A stretch of 64,000 bases of DNA, from the IMG/VR virus record IMGVR_UViG_3300008516_000190, positions 18,130-82,129 of that record; one strand, 5' to 3'. Position numbers and translations under genes: made by a program. A model generated the notes under the pieces. That model was not told the DNA's origin, made no database searches, and saw only the letters and a program-made list of their open reading frames with translations. How positions within the stretch are numbered: position 1 is the first letter of the stretch; each line of letters starts with the position of its first letter. Shown here in pieces: positions 49,360 to 61,107 of this stretch. This DNA is from a virus.

Positions 49360-49381
49360 AATATAATATGGAGTTATACAA

Positions 49382-52300
49382 ATGGCTTTAATTAAAAAAT
49401 GGTCACTGGGACCGCTGGGTGATGGTCCAATCACAATAAACGGGGTAACATATATTCAAGGCATAGATGATGATGGTAAACCCGGCGTGCAGGGCTACGT
49501 GCCTGCCGATTATGTAGAATGGCAAACCGACAACAGACCTCTCATAGACCTGACGGACAATGATGAAAAGTTAAACACCCACGTAGAACTAAACTCATTA
49601 CAAATAGGTAATGGTGTCTTCGAGGAGCTTGGTGAAAAATTCCTTGTTAGCATTGTCGACAACGAAATGAGTCGAGACGACCTTTATAACCTGTTCCTCT
49701 TTACTGAGGATAGGTTCAAGGTCATCAATATGCAGCTGCCGAAAGGCTACCGATACTACTGGGCAAATATCGAAGACTACCTCACGGCGGACCTAGCTGT
49801 TGTCGTTGGAGATTATGACGAAACAGATACAGCCAAATGGTATTGGAAGGAGTGGGTAGATGGTACCATAATTGAGGACGAATTCACCGAAGTAGATAGT
49901 TCTTCCGTCATTACAAATTCAGGCGACCGAGCCCTTGTAAAAGAAGTATTACAGAACAGAGCCCGTCTTGCAGATATAACTCCACTTCATGCAGATACAG
50001 GTGTTGCATTTATAAATGGTAATTACTCCAGCGTTGAAACAGCCAAGGCTATTTATGATGAAAGCTCCTATAGTGTAATAAGCAGTAAGACTCATTATAA
50101 TACAACCTCCGGCGCAGATACTCTACTAAAAGACATCGAAGATGAAATCAAAGAAGCGTATCCGGAGGATGGCACAGTAAAAGTAACCTTTGTTATAACC
50201 GAGTTTGATCCAACAGGCATAGATCCACATGATGAATATGATTTTTATGTAACAATAGCTTCAAGCACGACTATCTATCATGGTCAATATACTCCATTAA
50301 TGCTGGCGGCCATAGCCTGGGCTAATAAACCAGAGCTCGACGCTCTATACGCTATGACATTTGACATAGGCGAGCTTCTCATTCCTCATCCTGCTCAAAA
50401 GTATGACGTTACACGAGAAAATCTGCCATTCAGAGAATACGATCCTCGTTATAAGACGGCTACTTCTGGCTACGCTTACCCACAATCGGCAGATCCTGAT
50501 GTCATCATTAGGCAGGGAGGTAGGAACTTTGATTGTAACGATAGAGGCATTCTGCCTGTTAGTAACACCAGAATATTCAGAGAGTTTGAAGGCAAAGAGG
50601 CGGAGCTGGATGTAAGTGGCGCAATAGGCACCGTAGCTACTCCTGATATACCTATTAAAGATCAGTCGACTCAAGTTGAATTAAGTTACGAATTTACCCA
50701 ACATATCATTCAGGGCGAAGGCCGTTGGGATGATTTATATAACACATGGATTTCTGGTTACGAACCTGATCCGTATGCCATCAAAGATGTTGCAGCAATA
50801 GCTGAGTTTGATAGTGCGATATATTTTGCATACCATCACAAGCTTTATCGTTTGGTTAAAAACGCTAGCGCATCAACCGGAGATTCTCTTGATACTATTT
50901 CGACTTCTATAGATGAAGGTGAAATGACGTTTGGCCACACAGCTGATGCGAACGCAAATAGAGTAGAAGGTAACGATGCCGACGATTTTGATGCAACAGA
51001 AACAATAACAGCTCTCGCGACTTACGACGGTTGGCTATATATAGGCACAAGTAATGGCTATCTTTATAGATTTCAGTCCGGCGGCACTGGCGCAACTAAT
51101 ACTATAGAGCAAGTGACAGCCGCTGGCATACCTGCCGCATTGCAAGCTGTTAACACTCTGTATGTATGGACTGTTCCCGATCAGCTAGCTGTTGGTACCG
51201 ATCTGGGTTTTAGATTATTAGAACATGATGGGGCTGATGCTCCACAGAACGTTACAATTACCGATCTTGGAACAGAAAGTCCGACACTGGCGACTACAAG
51301 CGTGACGGCTTTCACAGAGACATCTAAATATGGCAGTGGCTATGTTCAAGTTCTCATTATAGGCACAGAGAACAATGGTATATATTATTATGGCGATCGC
51401 GATTTTAACTCAACGCGGCAGCTGCATCATGATGATAATTATACGAACTTCGTATTAAATGGTCTTGGTGCCATACAGTATGCATCCGATTTTTCAAGCA
51501 ACTACTGCACAATCAAGGCGTTTGTGAAGCACAAGACCCAACAAGATGCCACTATTTATATGCTAGTTGGCATAGGAGACAGCTCTGTAGAATGGGATGA
51601 TGATTTTGGCAATCATAAGCCTGGCGACGATGAGCTTTGGAGATTGGTTGATGCCAACAACGAAGGGGACCATGAGCATTTTGCCTATCAAAGATTGAAC
51701 CTTTACGAAAGCGAAACGTGGAGAATAGATAACTTTCTCGAGAATGCTGACTTTGAGAACGGCAATCCTCCAGACGATTGGACATTCACTGGTGGAATCC
51801 CAGGCTCAGTTATTCTCGATAGAAGATATGGAGGCAACTTTAATGTTTACCAGGCTGGTTTAGTCAATATAGATGCCAACACGGCTAGAGTGTCACAAAC
51901 GTATTCGCCGTCTGGCGGACTTGGCGTCACGCCTGGCACACCCAAAACATTTACATTCTCAATATATATGCAGAATTTGACCGATTTGGCCGCTAGCCTT
52001 GAAATAGGAATAGAGGGGTTAGACAACACAGGCTTGGTTATTTTAGAAAGTAACAGCACCGCGGTTAATATTACGACCAAAGATGTTTGGACACGATATA
52101 CAGTAACGGATACTTTTAGCAATGTGGCAACAGTAAAGGCCAGAGTTTACATAAAATCCACGGCCGCTGTTCAAATCGGCATCGACGCAGCAAAATTAGA
52201 AGAAAGCGCCACGGCTACAGCATTTAATTCTGGTGGCGTAAACACCTCTTCATTTACATCCGATAACCACGCGTGTTTCATCAACGATATCGTCTCTTAT

Positions 52301-55300
52301 AGCGATCACATCCTCATGGGTGGACTTAGAGACACCAGAGGCGAATGGGGTGGACATAAAGATGAGGTGGGCTATAGTTATCCTACGGGCGCACCGGCAG
52401 ATGAAGAATATCCAAACAGACCTGATGGTGGTATTAATTCGGCAATCGATACTGTTGATGGAAGCACAACCGATACTCTCGGGTCTGCAGTAGTAGAGTA
52501 CTTGAGCAGCAACGGTGGTCTTTATTATGTAGATCAATTGATGCTCTACAACACATCATACGGCCTTGACTTTTTTACATTCTTCAAAGACGCTAATGGG
52601 GCAATATGGGGCGGTTCCAAGGGTAGATTGTTCAAGGTGCACGACGAAAAAGAAGCAAGCGCCAGCAGCTATGTGGAGCTGTTTAATGATACAAACAATC
52701 CAACTGAATTTAGAACAATCATCCGCATCCCTGCATCTGATAATGACGTAGACCTTATTGATCCAACAAGTCCTTTGTGGCACACTTTTGTGATTAGCAC
52801 CCTGCTTCAAGAGGGAAACAAAGACAGAATGCGTCTCATCAAGGGCTCCGTCATAGTGAGAAACTCTCCATCAAGCAGAGTCTCTTATGTTGAAGGTCGC
52901 GACTATGAAGTCGAATATGATCCAACTAATAGCAATTATGGCAAAATTCGAAGGAAGCCGAACCCTCTGTTCGAAATGACCGGCTATGGCCGTATCGATC
53001 CAGATCAGAAGGTCTACATAGAATACAAATATTTTAATATACTAGAAGAGGTAGTTGGAAGTACCGAAGGCTACAAAAACCTAGATCTGACAGCTAGAAC
53101 GGTAACAATCAATCTTCCTTCTGGAGTTCTGGCTGAAAACTATGAATTGTTCTGCGATATGGTTTATACTAAAGAATTCAAGGGTATTGATGAGGCCCAC
53201 CCGGATTTTAGTACTCCTGTTACAGGAATAAAAGAAAATCTCAAGCCATATGATTATGTTACAACCTTTACTTCCGCGCATGTGTGGTCCGAGAAACTAC
53301 ATCTGTTGGTTTACAGCAGAGATCAATTCAAACACCAGATATACGCAAGCTATGACTTCAGCATACCGCGCGTTGATATAATACAACTAAACGAAGAGTG
53401 GGACGAAGAAGGATTTGTAACAGCCATTACCCCTGGCATACCACACGACAACTCACCACAAGAACCAAATACATCGACGTTTGATGAGCAAACGATGCAG
53501 GATGCAATTGCGGGTGGTGGAGGTTCCATAACAAGACAGCACGTTTGGTATGGCTTTGTGTCAACAGACGAGGCAATTAAACTTTATACCATGAATGTTA
53601 GTCAGCAGGATTACTTCCTGAACGACATTTATGATAGAAGATATTACATTACAAAACTACAACTATGGGATTACTATATCGGCATCAAATCCGATACAGT
53701 AGCTTACTTCCCGTTCTCAAGAAGCTTTGTATCATCGAATGGACGATATATTCCAGCTACAACTGTATCGAGTTCGACCATCGAGGAAATCGACGACGAT
53801 AATGTGTGTCAGTTTAATAATTTCCCAGGCGAATTTGATGAACAGGGGCTCTATGATAGCGAAGCTGAATTTCAGGCAGATTGGGATTATACACCTGACT
53901 ATTTTGGTTTATCTATCGTAGATGAATATGGTGTCCGTCGCTGGAGAGCTGACGGCCTACCTGACAATCCAGGTATCCCAAGAGGTTTATACATCACAGA
54001 TCCAAGAAGCACAGGTATTGCGTTTGATAACACAAACGCCATGCAGCTTAATAGGAATATGACCATATCTCAAAGCTTCTTAGATGGCTCCGGCGAACCA
54101 TTATACCCAAAGGATATCTACCAATTTGATTTGTCATACTATCTCGAGAACGCTTACGGCGCGGGTGCATCAAGTAAGCTGGAAGTTAGAATATATTACA
54201 GCGACGAGGGAGCAACAGGAGACTTATACTACAGCACAATAAGAGCTTTCTCTGGCGGCGCAGACGATTTAATTGAAGACAAGCTTGACACCATCAGCGT
54301 CAGAACCGCGGCGGCCGTCATACCAAAGAGAATAGAAATAATTACCTCTGGTTGGGATGAGTCAGATGAGTTTGGCGGAGGCGATCCACGATATGTAGGA
54401 GCCACACATTTTGACGCTGGCGATTATAGGGCAAAACTGAATCTGTATCTATCTAACCCAAGAGTTTACAGAGCTGGTGTGGATTATACCAAGTTCTATC
54501 AAAGCTCTGCCAGGTTCGATGAGAGAATACAATACAACGTTCCTCTCAGTGGTCTCGCAGGTTCGGTATATCTAAAATATAAGCCTACTTTCAAATATAA
54601 CTTCAACCTCGCCGGAAGTTATCAAGACAGTGTAGTTTTGTTTGATAGTAGAAAAACCGCAAATCAAGAAAATTACTTTCAAATCATATACGACGCCAAA
54701 GACTACAACACTTCCGAATCACTGAGCAAAGCTACGTTCGACAATCTGGGAACTGTAGCTAATCCGTATTCGAGATGGCCTCTAGATGGTGGCAGTTACT
54801 GGAACTCGTTCAAGATAGTATTCTATACTAAACAAATGAACATAGATCAGAGCGATATAGAATATGAATACAGAAGCTATGCTCTTGATACGTGGGATAC
54901 CGAAAACCAAAGTAGATACAAGTTCGAAAGCAACGAAGCTTTTCAGGTATTCCATACACTCTTGGTTACATGGCAAAGGCTGGATGAAATATATCCAGAC
55001 ATAACAAGATTCTCAGACGGTTACAACGATTGGCAGTTTTTGATGACATTCTATTTTGATAATTTGACTCCTATAAGTAAGTTGATTATCATTGATCCGA
55101 ACGTCCTTGAAAATCTAACCGAAAGCATTCAGATTGGTGGTGGTTGGCTCAAGCAATCTTATAACCCAAGCACGGAGACGATTACATGGTCTGAGAGTCT
55201 CGCAGAAGGCTTTATAAATGAGCTTAGGGTAGAAAGAAGCGCCATCGATCATGACAAAGCTCAACTTTGGATAAACAAAAAGCTTCCATTCTTGGATGCT

Positions 55301-57106
55301 AATAATATACCTGTACTCCAGGACATTATTACATTAACGGATGAAGTCAAAATTATAAATGGTACAACTGGAGAATACGCTAACCTTAGACTCAACGACA
55401 TGTTCATCGAAGGCGACCTGTACGTCATGGGTAACGAAGTTATTGCTAACGTTACCACCGCCATCGTCGAAGACAATATGATCGAAGTCAACAGAATACA
55501 AGAGTTCGATGATGATGGCAATTGGGTCGGCATACCTGAATTAGCAAGCCCCGTTCGTTCTGGTATAAAATCATTTAGACATCCAGACGACGAAGACTAC
55601 GATTCGGCCCTAATATGGGAAGAAACCGCAGACGAGTGGCAACTAATAGAGCTTGACAAATTCGATATAACGTATGACGATAACGTATTGCTAGGGGCAT
55701 CGTGGAGTACCCTATCCGGAACAGGAACTGGTGAGGACAATTCAATCTATACTATAGTTACCACTTCGGATAACACACCGACACCGATGTTTGGTAACTC
55801 GGCCGGTACTTGGACATTCAGCACTCAAATCAAAACCACCGACAGCGGTTCGTGGTATGTAAAAATTCATACGGTTGCTCAATTGCAAGATTTGAGCGAA
55901 ATAGAACACATAAGCGATCCGTTCTTAGTTACTCCAATATATTCCGAACAAATGTATCGAGTCGTATATGAAACGGACAACATAAAACAAGTTACAATAT
56001 ACCTTGAAGTATCAACAGCAGGTCGTTTATCTAGCAGTCTGTCACATCAAAATGATGTGTTCGCAAAGACCACAACCGACTCGACGAATTATGAAATGCC
56101 TAATGAAACACAGGACCTTAGGTTAAGGAAGTTGATTGTAGCTGCTCCTATAGACAACGCAGGCAAAGAAGCTTTTATTACATACCAAGGAGCAAAGAGC
56201 GCAATCAAAATAATGGCTGTCGATGGTCTTTGGATAAACAACAACGTGATGACCGACAGTATGACACTTAAGTCTGAAGAAGATGAAAACCTGAACGTAG
56301 AGCTTCATATTTACAATAACGCTGGAGCCGACGGTAATCTGAGTCTCAACGCTATTAGACCCGCTTATATTGAAAACATCGTCAACAACAGTGAGATTAC
56401 AACCTTCAGTGGCAAGGTAGACAACATACAAAAATACAATCTCCAGATTAGCAAGAGTGGCCATATTGAGCCAGGTGCTGATGCCGACGAAGTAATCTTT
56501 TCAACTGATAATGACATATACCAAATAATGAAGATTGACTCTGATGCGAACGTATACTTCAGACAAGCACAGCTCACCAACAGAGATGAACCTAGTGCGG
56601 CTAACCCGTTGATTTATAATGTTATTGAATCGGTAAAGTTGGATCTTAACGATACGTTAGGCACTCAAGATTGTGTGAGAGTCACCTTAGATCAATCTGG
56701 AACCGGCGCAGTCGAGGCAGCACCGCTAGTATCTTCAGAAATCGCACTAAGCAATAGCAACGAAAGCAACGGCGTACGATATCTACAGGCATACAAAATA
56801 ACATTCAGCGGTCGTGTCTCTGGCGCACCAGGCGATACGCAAGCGAACATTCAACATAACTTGAATATATCTCTGGACAAGACAGTCGTGATGTTTGGAG
56901 TCTCCAGTCCGTTGAGACACGTTTACTGGGATCCAACACTCAGCAACGCTAACAATTTGGTAGTCAAGCTTGATGATGAAAACACAATGACAACAACCGA
57001 AAGTTCAAATCCAAACGATTGGGTCGATCCTGATGACGGATATATCAAAGTATTTGTGACAATCATGGGGCAGGTGCCTGTTACTTCCGGAATCACGATG
57101 AGCTAA
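49382..57106 (+). CDS. Giant fibre/baseplate-attached adhesin, 2574 aa
   Basis: Several modules can be seen. About residues 465-570: propeller-like repeats (A-I-A-E-F-D-S-A-I-Y-F-A, W-L-Y-I-G-T-S-N-G-Y-L-Y). About 780-960: jelly-roll of carbohydrate-binding type (N-A-D-F-E-N-G, F-T-F-S-I-Y-M). About 2015-2100: V-E-D-N-M-I-E-V-N-R-I-Q-E, then A-L-I-W-E-E-T-A-D-E-W-Q-L, a module found in T4-like tail fibres. The end looks like a trimeric tip. Probably mediates host recognition or links the fibre to the baseplate. No enzymatic motif was recognised. Confidence 0.7.
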   Translation: MALIKKWSLGPLGDGPITINGVTYIQGIDDDGKPGVQGYVPADYVEWQTDNRPLIDLTDNDEKLNTHVELNSLQIGNGVFEELGEKFLVSIVDNEMSRDDLYNLFLFTEDRFKVINMQLPKGYRYYWANIEDYLTADLAVVVGDYDETDTAKWYWKEWVDGTIIEDEFTEVDSSSVITNSGDRALVKEVLQNRARLADITPLHADTGVAFINGNYSSVETAKAIYDESSYSVISSKTHYNTTSGADTLLKDIEDEIKEAYPEDGTVKVTFVITEFDPTGIDPHDEYDFYVTIASSTTIYHGQYTPLMLAAIAWANKPELDALYAMTFDIGELLIPHPAQKYDVTRENLPFREYDPRYKTATSGYAYPQSADPDVIIRQGGRNFDCNDRGILPVSNTRIFREFEGKEAELDVSGAIGTVATPDIPIKDQSTQVELSYEFTQHIIQGEGRWDDLYNTWISGYEPDPYAIKDVAAIAEFDSAIYFAYHHKLYRLVKNASASTGDSLDTISTSIDEGEMTFGHTADANANRVEGNDADDFDATETITALATYDGWLYIGTSNGYLYRFQSGGTGATNTIEQVTAAGIPAALQAVNTLYVWTVPDQLAVGTDLGFRLLEHDGADAPQNVTITDLGTESPTLATTSVTAFTETSKYGSGYVQVLIIGTENNGIYYYGDRDFNSTRQLHHDDNYTNFVLNGLGAIQYASDFSSNYCTIKAFVKHKTQQDATIYMLVGIGDSSVEWDDDFGNHKPGDDELWRLVDANNEGDHEHFAYQRLNLYESETWRIDNFLENADFENGNPPDDWTFTGGIPGSVILDRRYGGNFNVYQAGLVNIDANTARVSQTYSPSGGLGVTPGTPKTFTFSIYMQNLTDLAASLEIGIEGLDNTGLVILESNSTAVNITTKDVWTRYTVTDTFSNVATVKARVYIKSTAAVQIGIDAAKLEESATATAFNSGGVNTSSFTSDNHACFINDIVSYSDHILMGGLRDTRGEWGGHKDEVGYSYPTGAPADEEYPNRPDGGINSAIDTVDGSTTDTLGSAVVEYLSSNGGLYYVDQLMLYNTSYGLDFFTFFKDANGAIWGGSKGRLFKVHDEKEASASSYVELFNDTNNPTEFRTIIRIPASDNDVDLIDPTSPLWHTFVISTLLQEGNKDRMRLIKGSVIVRNSPSSRVSYVEGRDYEVEYDPTNSNYGKIRRKPNPLFEMTGYGRIDPDQKVYIEYKYFNILEEVVGSTEGYKNLDLTARTVTINLPSGVLAENYELFCDMVYTKEFKGIDEAHPDFSTPVTGIKENLKPYDYVTTFTSAHVWSEKLHLLVYSRDQFKHQIYASYDFSIPRVDIIQLNEEWDEEGFVTAITPGIPHDNSPQEPNTSTFDEQTMQDAIAGGGGSITRQHVWYGFVSTDEAIKLYTMNVSQQDYFLNDIYDRRYYITKLQLWDYYIGIKSDTVAYFPFSRSFVSSNGRYIPATTVSSSTIEEIDDDNVCQFNNFPGEFDEQGLYDSEAEFQADWDYTPDYFGLSIVDEYGVRRWRADGLPDNPGIPRGLYITDPRSTGIAFDNTNAMQLNRNMTISQSFLDGSGEPLYPKDIYQFDLSYYLENAYGAGASSKLEVRIYYSDEGATGDLYYSTIRAFSGGADDLIEDKLDTISVRTAAAVIPKRIEIITSGWDESDEFGGGDPRYVGATHFDAGDYRAKLNLYLSNPRVYRAGVDYTKFYQSSARFDERIQYNVPLSGLAGSVYLKYKPTFKYNFNLAGSYQDSVVLFDSRKTANQENYFQIIYDAKDYNTSESLSKATFDNLGTVANPYSRWPLDGGSYWNSFKIVFYTKQMNIDQSDIEYEYRSYALDTWDTENQSRYKFESNEAFQVFHTLLVTWQRLDEIYPDITRFSDGYNDWQFLMTFYFDNLTPISKLIIIDPNVLENLTESIQIGGGWLKQSYNPSTETITWSESLAEGFINELRVERSAIDHDKAQLWINKKLPFLDANNIPVLQDIITLTDEVKIINGTTGEYANLRLNDMFIEGDLYVMGNEVIANVTTAIVEDNMIEVNRIQEFDDDGNWVGIPELASPVRSGIKSFRHPDDEDYDSALIWEETADEWQLIELDKFDITYDDNVLLGASWSTLSGTGTGEDNSIYTIVTTSDNTPTPMFGNSAGTWTFSTQIKTTDSGSWYVKIHTVAQLQDLSEIEHISDPFLVTPIYSEQMYRVVYETDNIKQVTIYLEVSTAGRLSSSLSHQNDVFAKTTTDSTNYEMPNETQDLRLRKLIVAAPIDNAGKEAFITYQGAKSAIKIMAVDGLWINNNVMTDSMTLKSEEDENLNVELHIYNNAGADGNLSLNAIRPAYIENIVNNSEITTFSGKVDNIQKYNLQISKSGHIEPGADADEVIFSTDNDIYQIMKIDSDANVYFRQAQLTNRDEPSAANPLIYNVIESVKLDLNDTLGTQDCVRVTLDQSGTGAVEAAPLVSSEIALSNSNESNGVRYLQAYKITFSGRVSGAPGDTQANIQHNLNISLDKTVVMFGVSSPLRHVYWDPTLSNANNLVVKLDDENTMTTTESSNPNDWVDPDDGYIKVFVTIMGQVPVTSGITMS

Positions 57107-57109
57107 ACT

Positions 57110-58360
57110 ATGATAGAAAAATACAGAGTAACTCGCGCGCATAAAGACACCTTGAATATTCTCAAAGGTTATCCAAACGCTGTTACAGAACAAGAACTTT
57201 TGTTCAGCTGTGATAGCAGTACGCTCGGCATCGATGGTAACGGACACAAATTATATCCTAACGATGCCATTATAACTCGCACGTTCGGTCAAGGCCCTTT
57301 TGAGCAAGGAGTAATGACCGTAGAAAGAAGCACAGCAAACGAAGTAGAAGATGGAGGTCTTCAAGACGAAGATCAATTTTCTATTAATTGGGCCACGTCA
57401 CCAGTTGGAGGATATATTGCCGGTGGCGATGGTAATAAACCGGTAGATTTCGCGGGCAGTTCGGAGAACTCTCTATATAATGATGATTTTGCCGTTACAA
57501 CAGCCATAACATATGCTCAAGGTGTTATCTTCAGTGTTAACGCCGGCCAAGAGGTTATTCAACAGTGTTGGGTTAAAACCGACGCGACAGCCGTAAGGTT
57601 CTCTGTATACTCTTCGGTCACGGGACATCATTATGATGAGTATATCACAGTAACCCCCGACAGGTGGCAGTATGTTGACTCTAATCCGTATACGGTCCAA
57701 GCAGGTGACATTGTAGGAACTGGTGATGAAATAAGACAATTTCACCTGGAATCATCGAACAACGCTACCTATATGAATATCTTTCATCCGCAAACAGAAG
57801 TATATAATTTTGCTACTTCTTGGATAGCAAACACGCGTGCCGATGGAGTGCTGGCATACAGCAATTCGTATTTCAATCCGGGAGCGTTCAGCATAGGCGG
57901 ATGGTTTAATGTTAAAAACTTCGATGGCACTCGGAATGCGCTTTTCAGTATATGCAGCAGTCACGGAGATTATAACAGATTGGTGGCCTTCACTGACAAC
58001 ACGTATGGTAACAAAGTGGTTATTCAAGGAGCAGACGCTAGTAATCAATTGTTCGATATAGATACGAACCACGATGCATCAGAAGACGAATGGATACATT
58101 TGATCATAACTTATGACAGTATAAAATATAGAGCGTATATTAACGGAGCCTTGGACACAGAAGTCACCGATGGTCGTAATTTGGCGTTCGAACAAAATGC
58201 TTTACTATATCTAGGAACTTGGTATGATCAAGATTTCCTCAATGGACACGCTAGTGATTTTGTAATAAGTTCTCGAGTATTTACAGATCACTTAATAGAA
58301 CATTCATATACGAACGCTATGCCATGGTACAATCCATATTACTACGTAGGTCAGGTATAA
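57110..58360 (+). CDS. LamG-containing fibre protein, 416 aa
   Basis: Starts 4 bases after the giant gene. N-terminal jelly-roll block about residues 120-220 and a LamG/concanavalin-like block about 240-400 (F-S-I-G-G-W-F-N-V, W-I-H-L-I-I-T-Y-D, Y-R-A-Y-I-N-G, Y-L-G-T-W). Such modules bind glycans. Probably a tail fibre or adhesin subunit. Confidence 0.7.
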   Translation: MIEKYRVTRAHKDTLNILKGYPNAVTEQELLFSCDSSTLGIDGNGHKLYPNDAIITRTFGQGPFEQGVMTVERSTANEVEDGGLQDEDQFSINWATSPVGGYIAGGDGNKPVDFAGSSENSLYNDDFAVTTAITYAQGVIFSVNAGQEVIQQCWVKTDATAVRFSVYSSVTGHHYDEYITVTPDRWQYVDSNPYTVQAGDIVGTGDEIRQFHLESSNNATYMNIFHPQTEVYNFATSWIANTRADGVLAYSNSYFNPGAFSIGGWFNVKNFDGTRNALFSICSSHGDYNRLVAFTDNTYGNKVVIQGADASNQLFDIDTNHDASEDEWIHLIITYDSIKYRAYINGALDTEVTDGRNLAFEQNALLYLGTWYDQDFLNGHASDFVISSRVFTDHLIEHSYTNAMPWYNPYYYVGQV

Positions 58361-61107
58361 TGCCAGTAAGAGATATAACAGCCCACAGAGACAGCTATAT
58401 GAACCTGAGCACAGAAGTGCTTTCGGTTTATCCTACTACCATATTCTATCCATGGCATGATTTTGTTTCATCGGACGGCAAATATCCCGTAATAGACTCT
58501 ACCTGTAATCTTGTTTCTCTTGAGACAAGAACAGGAGGCTATGTTTTGGCAGCAGAAGAGGGCTCAACAAATATTTTAGAATATCTAAATGTAGACACCG
58601 GTTTTGCCACCACTACAGGTTGGAATGTAACGGTAAAAGACACCGCAGGAGTCAACACTGATTTTATCACCATAATGGATACCGATAGTCCGACATATTT
58701 GGCGTTTAATTTCTTGAGGGTGAACAGTGGATCTAACACTTCAGAAGAAGTGATTTTATATACCGACACTCAAGCCTACGCGGCGCCAAATCAAACATAT
58801 ACTCTTTCGTTTTATTACAGAACTGACACAGGCAACACAAGCGGCAAGGTTAGGATAGAGCTAGAAAATATCCCAACCGCAGAGGAGTTACTGGCAATAG
58901 ATTTGGATTTGTCTTTTGAATGGACGCGCGCGAAAATCACATTCCTTAATCCGCAATCTCAATTTAATGGAACCCCTAGCCAACAACTAAGAATAATTAT
59001 TGACTTCGATGGTCATTTAGATATAAGCGCAGTGCAACTTGAGCAATTGGGTTTTGCTTCTGCATGGATTAACTCTGGAGTAGCACAAACAGATGGTTAT
59101 GTTAAACTGGCCGATGATACTACTTATCCAGCTTTCTTTCCTGATGATCGGGTGGTTTTGTCTACGTGGGTTAAAATACTAAAATACAAGGAAGACGTAA
59201 GTCAAACTATATTAGGTTGCGCCACCTCTGGCTATAAGCTATGGAAAAATCCTGCTGGCACAATAGAGTTCGCAGTACAGCTATTTGGTGGAACATTCGC
59301 GAAAGCGTCTTTTGACCAAGAGTTGCTACCGCAAGGGGAATGGCATATGGTAAGCGGTATATTTTCCGATTATAGAGTGTCTATATACTTGGACGCTATT
59401 CTTAAAGATAGCGAAACTGCCAGTTCGAATTTGATATACTATGAAGATGATACTGTAAACGATATAAAGTCGAAGGCATTGTATGTGGCAATTGATCCGA
59501 ATCTCATACCCGGCACGCAGTTAGCCCGGGTGTTTATGTTCAATCCAAGAGACATAGGAGATCGCGTTAAAGTTGTCGCTTTTAATCCAGGGTCTGGGTT
59601 ATTTTATGATAATCCTTCGAGCGAAATGCAGGACTTCAATTTCCAGGTTTCTGCTCCAACAACCGTATTCTCTGTTCCTAGAGGAGAGCCGACAAATACA
59701 ACAGATCAAATTTGGGTATTCTCCGGAGGAGTGCTTCAAAAAGAAGGAGTTACCGATGACTATACCATATTCAACATAACAGGGCCTCCTACTCCTTTTG
59801 ATGTAGTATTCAATACCGCAAGAACAGCAGGAGACGCTGTACAAGTTAACGTTATAGAAGATGCAACCGGGGCTGATGTAACCAGATATGACTGGACAGC
59901 AACCGCCGCACAGACGGTGTTTACATTACCGGCCGGAATATACACAACAGACGGCAATCATTTGTTATTGTTCTGCAATGGTTTATGTATGACGCTCGGC
60001 GCAGCCGACGACTATACTGAAACTGGCAATACAACATTTACATTTAACTCGGGCCGCGAGCTTAACGATGCAATAAGCGCGTTTGTTTTTAGAAGCAGTG
60101 ATTATTTTAATATTCAGAATTTTGAAGCAACTCAGGGCCAGGCAGATTTCAGACTGGACCCAGCTTATTTACAAACAGATTCTGTTCTTGTGTTTTCAAA
60201 TGGAATATTAGATACAGAAACATATGATTATACAACTAGCACTCAGGATGTATTGAATGGGTATCTCAAGAATACAAGAATAGAACCTGGCCCCATAAAT
60301 ATGTATCAAACCTTTGTGAGATTCATTGACTCGCGCTTGACCGGCGATATTGTAGATGTCATATATCTTAACCCAGGCGACAATGTGCCTGGCGCATTTG
60401 AAACTATATTCAATGTCTCCGAAGCGGGCACAGATTTCATGGTTTCAATTGAAGCACCAGAAAGCACAGAAGATCACCTATTAGTGTTCTGCAATGGTTT
60501 ATTACAAAAAGAGACGGACGATTATACCGTTAGTTCCGCAGAAGGCGAAACCACGATAAAGTTCAATGACAATAGGGTTGCTGGAGATATAATAAAAGTA
60601 ACGATAGTCAACGAAGAGACAACGACATTTGCCAGAAGTGACACCACAGTCGCTGGGGTTCAAAGCGATTTTGTCATAGGCGCATATACCAATGACAGCG
60701 AGCACTTGTTGGTATTTACCAATGGCGTAATGCAAATGGAAGGCGATAGATTCTCCGGAGATCCATCGAGAGATTATTATGAACCGAATGGAACAACAAT
60801 AAGCTTTCACGCAGCAAGACAGAACGAGGATGTTGTTACGATATTTAAAATAGCCGCTCCATCTAGCGTTGAGCATGAATATTTCAGCATATCGTCAACA
60901 ACTTCTCAATTGGATTTCAGCAGCCCATACGCATATTATGTATATCATTTTATTAATAGTAACGGCGTATTGCAGGCAATAGACATAGACTATTCAATGA
61001 TCGACATCGGTGAAATAAAAGGCATAAACGTCAATTCTCAAGTAATACAGCAGTGGTATGAAACAGATCTGACGTATGACTGGCGCTACAGAAAGGTGAT
61101 TGTGTAA
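58360..61107 (+). CDS. Fibre protein with LamG domain and NG-x-x-Q repeats, 915 aa
   Basis: The ATG 58360 overlaps the previous stop. N-terminal jelly-roll (about 85-225), a LamG-like domain (about 235-400), then at least five repeats of about 95 residues with V-F-x-N-G-x-L-Q and D-D-Y-T (for example L-L-V-F-C-N-G-L-L-Q-K-E, V-L-V-F-S-N-G-I-L-D-T-E, L-L-V-F-T-N-G-V-M-Q-M-E). The same repeat occurs in the next fibre gene. Confidence 0.75.
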   Translation: MPVRDITAHRDSYMNLSTEVLSVYPTTIFYPWHDFVSSDGKYPVIDSTCNLVSLETRTGGYVLAAEEGSTNILEYLNVDTGFATTTGWNVTVKDTAGVNTDFITIMDTDSPTYLAFNFLRVNSGSNTSEEVILYTDTQAYAAPNQTYTLSFYYRTDTGNTSGKVRIELENIPTAEELLAIDLDLSFEWTRAKITFLNPQSQFNGTPSQQLRIIIDFDGHLDISAVQLEQLGFASAWINSGVAQTDGYVKLADDTTYPAFFPDDRVVLSTWVKILKYKEDVSQTILGCATSGYKLWKNPAGTIEFAVQLFGGTFAKASFDQELLPQGEWHMVSGIFSDYRVSIYLDAILKDSETASSNLIYYEDDTVNDIKSKALYVAIDPNLIPGTQLARVFMFNPRDIGDRVKVVAFNPGSGLFYDNPSSEMQDFNFQVSAPTTVFSVPRGEPTNTTDQIWVFSGGVLQKEGVTDDYTIFNITGPPTPFDVVFNTARTAGDAVQVNVIEDATGADVTRYDWTATAAQTVFTLPAGIYTTDGNHLLLFCNGLCMTLGAADDYTETGNTTFTFNSGRELNDAISAFVFRSSDYFNIQNFEATQGQADFRLDPAYLQTDSVLVFSNGILDTETYDYTTSTQDVLNGYLKNTRIEPGPINMYQTFVRFIDSRLTGDIVDVIYLNPGDNVPGAFETIFNVSEAGTDFMVSIEAPESTEDHLLVFCNGLLQKETDDYTVSSAEGETTIKFNDNRVAGDIIKVTIVNEETTTFARSDTTVAGVQSDFVIGAYTNDSEHLLVFTNGVMQMEGDRFSGDPSRDYYEPNGTTISFHAARQNEDVVTIFKIAAPSSVEHEYFSISSTTSQLDFSSPYAYYVYHFINSNGVLQAIDIDYSMIDIGEIKGINVNSQVIQQWYETDLTYDWRYRKVIV